Positions 9,628-17,557 of a stretch of DNA of 40,183 nucleotides are shown here, piece after piece. The position numbers and the translations under genes were made by a program. The DNA is taken from contig CALUKF010000024.1 of the NCBI GenBank assembly GCA_944321145.1, positions 1-40,183 of the forward strand. The letters are read 5' to 3'. The notes beneath the pieces were generated by a model, which made no database searches, was not told the origin of the DNA, and saw only the letters and a program-made list of their open reading frames with translations. The number at the start of each line of letters is the position of its first letter. Position 1 is the first letter of the stretch. Source of the stretch: an uncultured Odoribacter sp. Lineage in GTDB: Bacteria > Bacteroidota > Bacteroidia > Bacteroidales > Marinifilaceae.

Positions 9628-9656
9628 AAAAAGCATCCTTTTGCAGGATGCTTTTT
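9628..9656 (-). terminator. Intrinsic terminator of rny
   Basis: An 11-bp perfect stem (AAAAAGCATCC with GGATGCTTTTT) and a 7-base loop lie about 55 bp past the rny stop. On the minus strand the stem ends in a run of T. Confidence 0.9.
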
Positions 9657-9712
9657 AAAGTTGTTGAACGATAAAAGAGAAGCCCAGTCAAGGCTAATCG
9701 AATGTACGGATG

Positions 9713-11248
9713 TTACTTGGCGTAACTGATAGCCCGCGTTTCGCGGATAACGGTTACTTTCACCTGTCCGGGGTAGGTCATCTCGTCCTGTATGCGCTTG
9801 GCAATGTCGAAAGAGATACGTTCTGCCTCGGCATCGGAGATTTTCTCGCTCCCCACCACAACGCGCAGTTCGCGGCCTGCCTGGATGGCATAGGTCTTCA
9901 CCACGCCGTTGTACGAAAGGGCAAGGTCTTCCATGTCTTTCAGGCGCTTGATGTAGGATTCCACAACCTCGCGGCGTGCGCCGGGGCGTGCGCCGGAAAT
10001 GGCGTCGCAGGCTTGCACGATGGGGGCGATGAGGGAGGTCATCTCGATTTCCTCGTGGTGGGCACCAATGGCGTTGCAGATATCCGGTTTTTCTTTGTAT
10101 TTCTCAGCCAGCTGCATGCCAAGGATAGCGTGCGGGAGTTCCGGCTCGTCGTCAGGCACTTTGCCGATGTCGTGCAAGAGGCCGGCACGTTTTGCTTTCT
10201 TGACGTTTAAGCCCAATTCCGCTGCCATGATGGCGCAGAGGTTCGCCGTCTCGCGAGCGTGTTGCAAAAGGTTTTGCCCGTAAGAAGAGCGGTATTTCAT
10301 TTTTCCGATGAGGCGGATAAGTTCCGGATGCAGCCCGTGGATACCCAGGTCTATGGTCGTGCGCTTGCCGGTCTCGATGATTTCCTCCTCGATTTGTTTT
10401 TTCACTTTGTTGACAACCTCTTCGATGCGTGCGGGGTGGATACGTCCGTCCGTAACCAATTGGTGGAGCGACAGGCGTGCGATTTCCCGGCGGACGGGGT
10501 CAAAGCCTGAAAGCACAATGGCTTCCGGGGTGTCGTCCACGATGATTTCCACGCCGGTGGCAGCTTCCAGGGCGCGGATGTTGCGTCCTTCGCGCCCGAT
10601 GATGCGCCCTTTGATTTCGTCGGAGTCGATGTGGAAAATGGAAACGGCGTTCTCGATGGCTGTTTCCGTGGCAACCCGCTGAATGGTTTTGATGACTACC
10701 TTCTTGGCTTCCATGTTGGCGGTCATCTTGGCTTCTTCCATGATTTCGTTGACGTAGGAGATGGCTTCTGCCTCGGCTTCTTCTTTGAGGGAGTTGATGA
10801 GTTTCTCTTTTGCCTGTTCGCCGGACATGCCGGAGATGGCTTCGAGTTGCTCGATTTGCTGTTTTTTCAACTTGTCGAGTTCGGCAGTTTTCTTTTCAAG
10901 CAGCTCTTTCTGTACGTCGATGTTGCCTTGTTGGCTCTGGATGTCTTTCGTTTTGCGCTGGATGTCTTCCAGTTTGCGCGAAATCTCGGTTTCCTGCTGT
11001 TTCAGTTTGTTTTCAGCTTGTTGTATTTTGCTGTTGCGGGCAGCGACTTGTTTCTCGTGCTCTGTTTTCATTTGCAGGAATTTCTCCTTTGCCTGCAACA
11101 TTTTATCCTTTTTGAGCACTTCCGCTTCCGCTTCTGCTTCTTTGATGATGTTTTGCGCCCGGTGTTTCATAATCAGGCGGAGCATTGTCCATCCGATGCC
11201 TACACCCAATGCCAAGGCGACTACTGCTATTATGATTGTTGTGTACAT
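9713..11248 (-). CDS. rny: Ribonuclease Y
   Basis: RNase Y is a membrane-anchored endoribonuclease that starts mRNA decay. The 511-residue product has an N-terminal membrane segment (about 3-25), a long coiled coil (about 30-190), a KH domain with [15 protein letters not shown] (about 215-275), and an HD domain whose metal-binding His-Asp pair is at 359-360 in [11 protein letters not shown], followed by AHHEEIE. Domain order and length match the family exactly. It lies downstream of zapA and the probable 6S RNA on the same strand. A terminator follows the stop. Confidence 0.97.
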   Translation of the reverse strand: MYTTIIIAVVALALGVGIGWTMLRLIMKHRAQNIIKEAEAEAEVLKKDKMLQAKEKFLQMKTEHEKQVAARNSKIQQAENKLKQQETEISRKLEDIQRKTKDIQSQQGNIDVQKELLEKKTAELDKLKKQQIEQLEAISGMSGEQAKEKLINSLKEEAEAEAISYVNEIMEEAKMTANMEAKKVVIKTIQRVATETAIENAVSIFHIDSDEIKGRIIGREGRNIRALEAATGVEIIVDDTPEAIVLSGFDPVRREIARLSLHQLVTDGRIHPARIEEVVNKVKKQIEEEIIETGKRTTIDLGIHGLHPELIRLIGKMKYRSSYGQNLLQHARETANLCAIMAAELGLNVKKAKRAGLLHDIGKVPDDEPELPHAILGMQLAEKYKEKPDICNAIGAHHEEIEMTSLIAPIVQACDAISGARPGARREVVESYIKRLKDMEDLALSYNGVVKTYAIQAGRELRVVVGSEKISDAEAERISFDIAKRIQDEMTYPGQVKVTVIRETRAISYAK

Positions 11249-11293
11249 ATTTATTTGTTTAATATTGATTTATAATCACATTACCTATTCTCA

Positions 11294-11485
11294 TAAAAAA
11301 ATCCCGCACTATTTCTTTTTAATTAAACCCCTGTATGACACGGGTAGAGCTGCCATTTGATTCAGACTTCCACCGTCCCGAAGGAACCCCGAAGGGTTGA
11401 GGCCTGTCTTGTGCAAATAAAGCGTCCGCTCTAAATTTTTGAGTGTTGAGTTTTTCGCTTAAAGTCGAAATAATGCGGGAATACC
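11294..11485 (-). ncRNA. ssrS: Probable 6S RNA
   Basis: The 264-bp gap between zapA and rny holds no credible gene but can form a long rod. The minus-strand ends TCCCGCATTATTTC (11467-11480) and GAAATAGTGCGGGA (11302-11315) pair over 14 positions with one G-U, and a run of T follows (11294-11300). Inside, AGAGC pairs with GCTCT, AGAC with GTCT, and AACCC/GGGGTT caps an apical hairpin, leaving unpaired strands near the middle. Total length (about 180 nt), closed ends, central bubble and position beside zapA all fit 6S RNA, which binds RNA polymerase holoenzyme by mimicking an open promoter. In E. coli ssrS also adjoins zapA. Assignment is from structure and synteny, not a covariance search. 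Confidence 0.75.
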
Positions 11486-11512
11486 TATATTCAAAGAACT
11501 CTTTACCATTAC

Positions 11513-11782
11513 TCATTCCTTGACATATTCGTCAAGTTTTGAACTGATACCTTCTATCTCTTTGAGTTTTTCCTCCATCTGCAGCATCCTGCTCGTATTC
11601 AGCAGAGCGGTAAACGCCAAGAAATAAAAGGGCTCCGGCTCATTGCGCCCGGATTTATATTTTAGTACGCGTTCATTAATCTCTTTTGCCGCCTTCCGAA
11701 CGACTTCCTCTTCCGCCGGCAGGATATTCACGTTCATCGGAATATCAGCTATCGTGAGATTGATGTTGCGTTTGTCTTCCAT
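11513..11782 (-). CDS. zapA: Cell division protein ZapA
   Basis: ZapA binds and bundles FtsZ at the division ring. The 89-residue protein has the family layout: a short beta-strand N-terminus with NLTIADIPMNVNI, then EEEVVRKAAKEINE, and a C-terminal coiled coil from about residue 50. Length is normal. It lies one base after the upstream coiled-coil gene, so the two are co-transcribed, and it is followed by the probable 6S RNA and rny. Confidence 0.9.
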   Translation of the reverse strand: MEDKRNINLTIADIPMNVNILPAEEEVVRKAAKEINERVLKYKSGRNEPEPFYFLAFTALLNTSRMLQMEEKLKEIEGISSKLDEYVKE

Positions 11783-11783
11783 A

Positions 11784-12074
11784 TCAATTATTCAAAAGAG
11801 CAATACATTTTTCTACTTCCCGCACCAGCCGGTTGATGCGCAATCTTGCTTCTTCGCTTTCTCCCCCGCTTGCAATTGCGTTCGCCGTTCTGGCAGTTTT
11901 TAATTTGTTATCTAACTCTTGCTTCTCCTGTTGCAGCGCCTGCACTTGGGCTTCCAGTTCTGCATTCCGTGCTTCCAAGCGCTTGTTCTGCTCCAGAGAG
12001 AGTATATATTGTTTTATCAGTTTTCCTACTTTATAGTCAAGCTCCTTAACAATAGTCTCATGTTTTGTTGCCAT
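11784..12074 (-). CDS. Small coiled-coil protein, partner of zapA
   Basis: The 96-residue product is almost wholly helical. A predicted coiled coil spans about residues 10-65 (LEAQVQALQQEKQELDNKL), and a second helix ends the protein (EEARLRINRLVREVEKCIALLN). It resembles the small protein usually found just upstream of zapA in Bacteroidales. By size and shape it recalls ZapB, but homology is not evident. It has its own promoter box (12093-12100) and is coupled to zapA with a 1-bp gap, so a role in the division ring is inferred from context. Confidence 0.8.
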   Translation of the reverse strand: MATKHETIVKELDYKVGKLIKQYILSLEQNKRLEARNAELEAQVQALQQEKQELDNKLKTARTANAIASGGESEEARLRINRLVREVEKCIALLNN

Positions 12075-12092
12075 AACTCATTCTTTTCATGA

Positions 12093-12100
12093 CAAAGGTA
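12093..12100 (-). promoter_or_regulatory. -7 box for the coiled-coil/zapA operon
   Basis: TACCTTTG on the minus strand, with TTG close to 19-20 bp upstream, lies 19 bp before the start codon. It is back to back with the plus-strand box at 12134. Confidence 0.65.
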
Positions 12101-12133
12101 GGCATTATTTTTTAAATTGTCAAGAGTCTTGAA

Positions 12134-12141
12134 TATATTTG
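12134..12141 (+). promoter_or_regulatory. -7 box for the M23 peptidase gene
   Basis: TATATTTG matches the Bacteroidota -7 consensus. Transcription would begin near 12148. This places an earlier in-frame codon at 12117 upstream of the transcript and supports the start at 12171. Confidence 0.6.
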
Positions 12142-12170
12142 TGGCAGAATTTGAATTATTTTTTGCAGCG

Positions 12171-13826
12171 ATGAAAAACAGGAAGGTAAGATGGATATAT
12201 TACGTTTTGGTTAAGTGTTTGTTAATAACACCTTTAATTGGGCACGGGCAGGAGTTGCTCCAACCCTTGCGGGGGAAGATGCTTTTGAGCGGAAATTTTG
12301 GGGAATTGCGGGCGACGCATTTCCATTCCGGTATCGACATCAAGACCGGAGGGCGCGAAGGATTGCCGGTGTTGTGTGTGGCGGACGGCGTGGCAGCGCG
12401 GGTGGCTGTCTCGCCGACGGGCTATGGGCATGCGCTGTATATTGAGCATGCTGACGGCACAACCACAGTCTACGGTCATCTTCAACGTTTTGAACCGCGC
12501 TTGGCGGCGTTGGTGAGGGAGATGCAGTATGTGCGCGAGAGTTTTAAAATAGACGAGGATATCCGTTCCTACAGCATAGCGTATAAGCGTGGGGATACCA
12601 TTGCCTATAGTGGCAATAGCGGTTCTTCGGGCGGTCCCCACTTGCATTTTGAGGTGCGGAATACGGCGACGGAGCACACATATAACCCGTTGCGCTATTT
12701 TCGGATGGAGGATGGCATGCGTCCGGTGGTACGCAGCCTTTATTTGTATAGCGTGTCGAAGGCGGGGCAGGTGCGTTTGTTGCGCTCTTGTCCGGTAAAG
12801 CGTCTGGCGGCGGGAAGGTATGATGCCGGGCAGTACACCGTCCCTGCAGGCAACGTAGGTGTAGGGGTGTTTGCCACGGATTACATGGAGGGTTCGTGGA
12901 ATAAGTTGGGCATTTACCGTCTGGCACTGGTGTCGGGGCAGGACACGCTGTATGCCTTCTCGGTGGATTCCTGTTCCTTTGGGCATTCCCGCCTGATTAA
13001 TGAGGTGAAAGATTTCCGCCGTTATAAAAAGCAGGAGACGGTTTACCGTTGCTTCGGGCTTTACCAGGAGGACTTGTTTGGGACGTTTGCCCGCCGGAAC
13101 GGCTTTTTGCAGGTGGAGCAGGACAGTGTGGTGGAAGTGTCTGTCGCCTTATCGGACGTCAACGGCAATGTGTCCCGTGTACGTCTTGTTTTGAAGGGGG
13201 GCGAGCCTGCGGGAGAAACGACGGGGCAGGACAGTTTGTTGCACTACGGCACGGCACACGTCCTGCAGGCGGGGAATTGGCGGGTGGAGTTGGATTCCTG
13301 TGCCCTGTTTTCTTCTGTGCCACGGGTGTGTGAGGCATGGCAGGACACACTTGTCGATGCGCCGGTGTTGCGTCTGGCGGACGAGGACGTACCTTTATTA
13401 ATAAAAGGACGTTTGTTTTTGCAGGGGATATTTTCGTCCCGGGCATTGATTTGTGAGTTGACGGCTGATGGCAGGCGGCATCCTGTAGAGACACGGCATG
13501 AGCCTGGAGGGTTGGCTGCTGAAATCGGCTATTTGAGTTGTTATACCGTGGCAGAGGATACGGTTGCCCCGGAAGCCGTTTATTTGGGGAAGGTTGCCGG
13601 CGGCATGTTGCGTTTCCGGATAAAAGACGATTTTTCGGGCATTGCGGATTATCGGTGTGAGGTGAACGGTGTTTGGTGTCTTGCCGCCTACGACCCGAAG
13701 CGGAGCCACTTGGAATGCAGTCTTGCCGAGCCGCCTTTCCGCCGCGGGGAGACGAATGTCGTGCGCATCGTGGTGGTCGACGGCGTGGGTAACCGCAAGG
13801 AATTGTCAGTAAAAGTAACAAAATAA
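12171..13826 (+). CDS. M23 family metallopeptidase (LytM-type)
   Basis: This is a predicted zinc endopeptidase acting on peptidoglycan cross-bridges in the periplasm. The N-terminus is a signal peptide or membrane anchor (residues 1-25, ending GHGQ). The LytM domain follows directly: HFHSGIDIK supplies the first His and Asp, GYGHALYIEH and YGHL follow, and GGPHLHFEVR supplies the HxH pair. The remaining 350 residues are beta-rich without a recognised domain. Length is 551 residues from this start; an upstream start at 12117 would precede the promoter. Ten bases separate it from the TPR gene, suggesting one transcript. Confidence 0.88.
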   Translation: MKNRKVRWIYYVLVKCLLITPLIGHGQELLQPLRGKMLLSGNFGELRATHFHSGIDIKTGGREGLPVLCVADGVAARVAVSPTGYGHALYIEHADGTTTVYGHLQRFEPRLAALVREMQYVRESFKIDEDIRSYSIAYKRGDTIAYSGNSGSSGGPHLHFEVRNTATEHTYNPLRYFRMEDGMRPVVRSLYLYSVSKAGQVRLLRSCPVKRLAAGRYDAGQYTVPAGNVGVGVFATDYMEGSWNKLGIYRLALVSGQDTLYAFSVDSCSFGHSRLINEVKDFRRYKKQETVYRCFGLYQEDLFGTFARRNGFLQVEQDSVVEVSVALSDVNGNVSRVRLVLKGGEPAGETTGQDSLLHYGTAHVLQAGNWRVELDSCALFSSVPRVCEAWQDTLVDAPVLRLADEDVPLLIKGRLFLQGIFSSRALICELTADGRRHPVETRHEPGGLAAEIGYLSCYTVAEDTVAPEAVYLGKVAGGMLRFRIKDDFSGIADYRCEVNGVWCLAAYDPKRSHLECSLAEPPFRRGETNVVRIVVVDGVGNRKELSVKVTK

Positions 13827-13835
13827 AAACGATAG

Positions 13836-14111
13836 ATGATGGAAATAGAAGAATTGAAAAACATGGAGCGCGAGGGACGCCGCGGAGAAGCCATCCGCCT
13901 GTTGGAGGCAGAGGCTGCATCGTCTCCCGAAAATACCGACCTATGGCTGCTTTGGGGCGAAATGCTCTACGCGGACGGCAAGATGTCTGAAGCCTTGAAC
14001 AAATTCAACACCGTGCTGCGCCTCGACCCGACACATGCCAAAGCCACCAATTACGTCACCATGATTAACGGCATTTTGGATTATTATTGCAAGGATATGT
14101 TTAATCCTTAA
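13836..14111 (+). CDS. Small tetratricopeptide-repeat protein
   Basis: The 91-residue product contains about two TPR motifs: GRRGEAIRLLEAEAASSPENTDLWLLWGE (split across two helices) and DGKMSEALNKFNTVLRLDPTHAKA. It ends in the characteristic tail ILDYYCKDMFNP, seen in small TPR proteins of Bacteroidales. There is no signal peptide, so it is cytoplasmic and probably a protein-binding adaptor; its partner is unknown. The start may be either of two adjacent ATG codons (13836 or 13839). It follows the M23 gene closely and is followed by the 11-bp periodic array B. Confidence 0.85.
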   Translation: MMEIEELKNMEREGRRGEAIRLLEAEAASSPENTDLWLLWGEMLYADGKMSEALNKFNTVLRLDPTHAKATNYVTMINGILDYYCKDMFNP

Positions 14112-14120
14112 GCTCCCTTT

Positions 14121-14296
14121 GGGATGGTTCTGGGCATCGTGGGGGCTGGGGGAGGGTTTCTCTTGAGATTCGCCCGCATTCCTTGGGTACTTGTTGGGTA
14201 TCCCTTGGGCATTGCTTGGGCTGCAGCCCAACGACACTCCCGGAAATGTCAGCGGAATAGCGAGGGAGAGTGGGCGAATCTCAAGAGGAGCCTTAG
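14121..14296. repeat. 11-bp periodic dyad array B (16 units)
   Basis: Sixteen 11-bp units fill the gap between the TPR gene and the next gene. Examples are GTACTTGTTGG, GTATCCCTTGG and GCATTGCTTGG (14187-14219) and GGGATGGTTCT, GGGCATCGTGG (14121-14142). A perfect 16-bp inverted repeat (14160-14175 with 14272-14287) and a central palindrome (14216-14231, TTGGGCTGCAGCCCAA) share exactly the same centre, 14223.5. A stem-loop or cruciform is possible. There is no T tract, so it is not a simple terminator. Confidence 0.75.
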
Positions 14297-14335
14297 CGAA
14301 TGGATAGTTTTGTGATTAATTAAAATGGATGTTTT

Positions 14336-15091
14336 ATGAATGCAATTGAGAAAGTCGGAGATGAAAGTTTGTTGTCGCGCCATAAGATAGCTTTTCTTTG
14401 TTCCCGTTTGACGCCTGAGGCGCAGCGGGGGACTATTTTGGAGTGGGCAGACAGGCTTTCGCCCGAGGGAAAGTGTGTATTGTGCGGGAGTCATTCTTAT
14501 ATGGAACAAGAGGTGTTTAAACGCTTGTTGCAGCGGAAAGTGCCGGTTGTCTGGATGCTTGTCGGGGCGTTGCCTGTGCCGGAGGAGGAGGAGATTGCTT
14601 GCGCCCTGCGGGAGAACCGGTTGTTGATGATGACGTTTTCGCCGGAAGCGACGCGGGAGACGGCGTTTGAGCGGAATAAACAGATGCTTGCGTGGGCTGA
14701 CGAGGTGGTGGTGGGTTTTGTGACTCCCGGCGGGCAGGTGGAGCAACAAATTGCAGGCGTAGAGCAAATTCAGTTTTTAGTGCCGCTCGAAGTCTCAAAG
14801 CAGGTGGGGATGCCGCCTTATAAATTGTCTTCCAAACGGGGCGATTTGTATTTTGACATGATGGATCTCCCTACGGTTTCTTTTTTGAAAGTCACGCGGG
14901 AGCGGAATCCTTGGGTTCAATCTTCCGTGCGGGAAAGCATCCGGATTGATAAGGCGGATTTATTGTCTTTCCGCTATGCCATAGACCGCGCCATCCGGTA
15001 TTGGGGGTTAGAGCCGGAGGCTTCGCCCCGGCAGGCGGGGAAAAAGGGTTTTGCCGCTTGGTGGAAGCGTTTGTGGCATCTGAAGCCTTGA
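14336..15091 (+). CDS. SLOG/DprA-like Rossmann protein with a possible PUR-like C-terminus
   Basis: The 251-residue cytoplasmic protein starts with a Rossmann-like domain. KIAFLCSRLTPE is followed by CVLCGSHSYMEQEVFKRLLQ and PVVWMLVGALP, the pattern of DprA-related SLOG domains, which bind nucleotides or DNA (about residues 15-150). Residues 165-235 (RGDLYFDMMDLPTVSFLKVT, then SIRIDKADLLSFRYAID) resemble one PUR-type nucleic-acid-binding repeat as seen in DUF3276 proteins. This second assignment is from pattern only. The gene ends 7 bp before the convergent recR, and recJ follows recR, so a DNA-related role is plausible. It is too short and too divergent to be DprA itself. Confidence 0.7.
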   Translation: MNAIEKVGDESLLSRHKIAFLCSRLTPEAQRGTILEWADRLSPEGKCVLCGSHSYMEQEVFKRLLQRKVPVVWMLVGALPVPEEEEIACALRENRLLMMTFSPEATRETAFERNKQMLAWADEVVVGFVTPGGQVEQQIAGVEQIQFLVPLEVSKQVGMPPYKLSSKRGDLYFDMMDLPTVSFLKVTRERNPWVQSSVRESIRIDKADLLSFRYAIDRAIRYWGLEPEASPRQAGKKGFAAWWKRLWHLKP

Positions 15092-15097
15092 CGGCGG

Positions 15098-15718
15098 TTA
15101 GGTGTTGAGGTTGAATTTTACCCGGTTTACAATGGAGCGTCCCAAGGTCAGTTCATCCGTGTATTCCAAATTATTGCCGATAGAAATGCCTTTGGCGATG
15201 GTGCTTATCGTCAAGTCTTCTCTGTGGCTCAGTCTTTTAAAAATGTAATATCCCGTCGTGTCGCCTTCCGGGGTGGCACTGAGGGCAAAAATGATTTCCC
15301 GGATGCGGCTGTCTCCTTCTACCCGTTGAACCAGCGAGGCGATGTGCAAGTCTGTGGGACCAATGCCGTCCATGGGGGAAATGACGCCTCCCAGTACGTG
15401 GTATAAACCATTGTATTGAGAAGTGGCTTCAATGGAAAGGACATCTTTGATGCTTTCCACCACGCAAATGGTTGTCTTGTCGCGTTTCGGGTCTGAACAG
15501 ATTTCACAAATATCTCCGTCAGCCATGTTGTGGCATACGGAACATTCCCGTATGTTCCTTTTCAGTTCCAAGATGCTTTCCGCAAATGCCTTTACTTCCT
15601 TCTCGTCCCTTTTCAGCAGGTTGAGGGCAAATTTCAAAGCGGTTTTCCGCCCCACGCCCGGCAGGGATGCCAATTGTTCTACGGCTTTGTCTAACAGTTT
15701 TAAAGAATTCATTTGCAA
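15098..15718 (-). CDS. recR: Recombination mediator RecR
   Basis: RecR acts with RecO to load RecA at gaps. The helix-hairpin-helix LASLPGVGRKTALKFAL (17-33), a four-Cys zinc finger (C59, C62, C71, C74) and a Toprim domain with VVESIKDVLSIE and GVISPMDGIGP are all present. Length is 206 residues, as usual. The start may be 15718 or the next Met two codons later. It lies 8 bp after recJ, so the two form an operon. Confidence 0.97.
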   Translation of the reverse strand: MQMNSLKLLDKAVEQLASLPGVGRKTALKFALNLLKRDEKEVKAFAESILELKRNIRECSVCHNMADGDICEICSDPKRDKTTICVVESIKDVLSIEATSQYNGLYHVLGGVISPMDGIGPTDLHIASLVQRVEGDSRIREIIFALSATPEGDTTGYYIFKRLSHREDLTISTIAKGISIGNNLEYTDELTLGRSIVNRVKFNLNT

Positions 15719-15726
15719 GCGGTGTT

Positions 15727-17451
15727 TTAGTTGTCTTTGAAATGAATGTCTTTTACAATCATCTGGATATCATTCTTCCCCATAAATTCGTTTTCCTGAA
15801 TGGTGTAGCAAATGTCGAAAGAACGGCTTGCATTGATTTTGTCATACAAATTTCCCATGCCGAAGGCTATGCCGCTCCTGTCCTTGCAAATGCGCGTGTC
15901 GTCCACTACGACCAGTTTCAGGTGCTCGTTGTGCCGTCCGACTTGCCGGGTGCCGATAAAATTGACGACATTTTTGCTCATGAAGACAGGTATGGTATTG
16001 TTGGGACCGAAAGGTGCGAATTTCTGGAGTGCATGATACAGTTCCGGCGTGATGTCGCTCAGGGTAATGCAGGCGTCAATGTTGATTTGCGGAGTCAGCA
16101 TTTCCTCTGTGATGGTTTGCCGCACAATCTCTTCGAACTTTTGGCGGAACGGTTTCAGGTTTTCTAATTTCAAGGTCAGTCCGGCTGCATATTTGTGCCC
16201 GCCATAGCTTTCCAAGTACTCGCTGCATTGGGAGATGGCGTAATACAGGTCAAATCCCTCTACAGAGCGGGCTGAGCCGGTCACGAATCCGTTGGACTCT
16301 GTCAGGATGATGGTCGGACGGTAGAAAGATTCCGTTAACCGGGAAGCCACAATCCCGATGACGCCCTTATGCCATTTGGCATTGAACAGCACGGTTGTCT
16401 TCAGGGACGGTTCGAGTTCCGACCGGTTGATGTCGCGGATGGCTTCTTCGGTAATGTCGTGGTCTAATTTCTTGCGTTGGTCATTGAAGTGGTTGATGTC
16501 CCAGGCAATTTCTTTGGCAATGCTTTCCTCGTCGGCAGTCAGCAATTCGACGGATTTCCTGCCGGATTCCACCCGCCCTGCTGCATTGATACGGGGACCG
16601 ATACGGAACACAATGTCGTTTATGGTGATGTCCTTGTTGATGCCGGCAACTTTGATGATGGTCTGTAACCCCAGGCTCGGCTGGGTATTCAATTGTTTCA
16701 ATCCGTAATAAGCCAGGATGCGGTTTTCTCCCGTGATGGGAACAATGTCGCTGGCGATACTGACGCACAGCAGGTCAAGCAATTTGTATAATTCCGACAT
16801 GGGGAGGTTGTGCTTCAGGCTGTGTGCCTGCACCAATTTGAAGCTGACGCCGCAACCGCTAAGCCATTTGTAGGGGTAGCCGCAATCTTTGCGTTGGGGG
16901 TCGAGCACTGCCACCGCTTCCGGCAAAGATTCTCCGGGCGTGTGGTGGTCGCAGATAATGACGTCCACCTGCTTGTCTTGGGCATACTTGACTTTTTCCA
17001 CTGCTTTGATGCCGCAATCGGTGATAAGCATGAGGGAAAATCCGTTTTCTGCTGCATAATCAATGCCTTTGACAGAGACTCCGTATCCTTCAGTATACCT
17101 GTCCGGAATGTAAAATTCCAGATTGCTTTGGTTGCAGTGTTTCTTTAAGTATTTGTACAAGAGTGATACAGCGGTCGTGCCGTCAACGTCATAATCCCCG
17201 TAAATCAGAATCTTTTCATCCGCTGCAATCGCCCTGTCCAGACGGTCTACCGCTTTGTCCATATCCTTCATGAGAAAAGGGTCATGAAGCATGTGCAGCG
17301 AAGGGTTAAAAAACGCCTGCGCTTCTTCCACGGTGTTTATTCCCCGTTGCAGCAAAAGGTTTGCAACAACGGGGTGGCAATTAAGTTTTTTTGTAAGTTC
17401 CTCTATTTTACTTTGCTCCGGAGGAGTATTAATAACCCATCGTTTTTTCAT
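15727..17451 (-). CDS. recJ: Single-stranded-DNA-specific exonuclease RecJ
   Basis: RecJ degrades 5' ends of single-stranded DNA in recombination and repair. The DHH domain motifs are clear: IYGDYDVDGTTA (DYDVDG at 86-91), TDCG (144-147) and CDHHTP (DHH at 168-170). The DHHA1 motif YGGHKYAAGLTL follows, and a C-terminal OB-fold region ends the protein. Length is 574 residues, normal for the family. It is the first gene of a recJ-recR operon. Confidence 0.96.
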   Translation of the reverse strand: MKKRWVINTPPEQSKIEELTKKLNCHPVVANLLLQRGINTVEEAQAFFNPSLHMLHDPFLMKDMDKAVDRLDRAIAADEKILIYGDYDVDGTTAVSLLYKYLKKHCNQSNLEFYIPDRYTEGYGVSVKGIDYAAENGFSLMLITDCGIKAVEKVKYAQDKQVDVIICDHHTPGESLPEAVAVLDPQRKDCGYPYKWLSGCGVSFKLVQAHSLKHNLPMSELYKLLDLLCVSIASDIVPITGENRILAYYGLKQLNTQPSLGLQTIIKVAGINKDITINDIVFRIGPRINAAGRVESGRKSVELLTADEESIAKEIAWDINHFNDQRKKLDHDITEEAIRDINRSELEPSLKTTVLFNAKWHKGVIGIVASRLTESFYRPTIILTESNGFVTGSARSVEGFDLYYAISQCSEYLESYGGHKYAAGLTLKLENLKPFRQKFEEIVRQTITEEMLTPQINIDACITLSDITPELYHALQKFAPFGPNNTIPVFMSKNVVNFIGTRQVGRHNEHLKLVVVDDTRICKDRSGIAFGMGNLYDKINASRSFDICYTIQENEFMGKNDIQMIVKDIHFKDN

Positions 17452-17557
17452 TATACTTTTCCAATTTGATTACAAAGTAGCAGAAATTCCTTCGAATTTC
17501 AAAGCATAATGAAAAATAATTTCATGCTCCGCAGCCATGCAAATGTGTTTCTGCATG

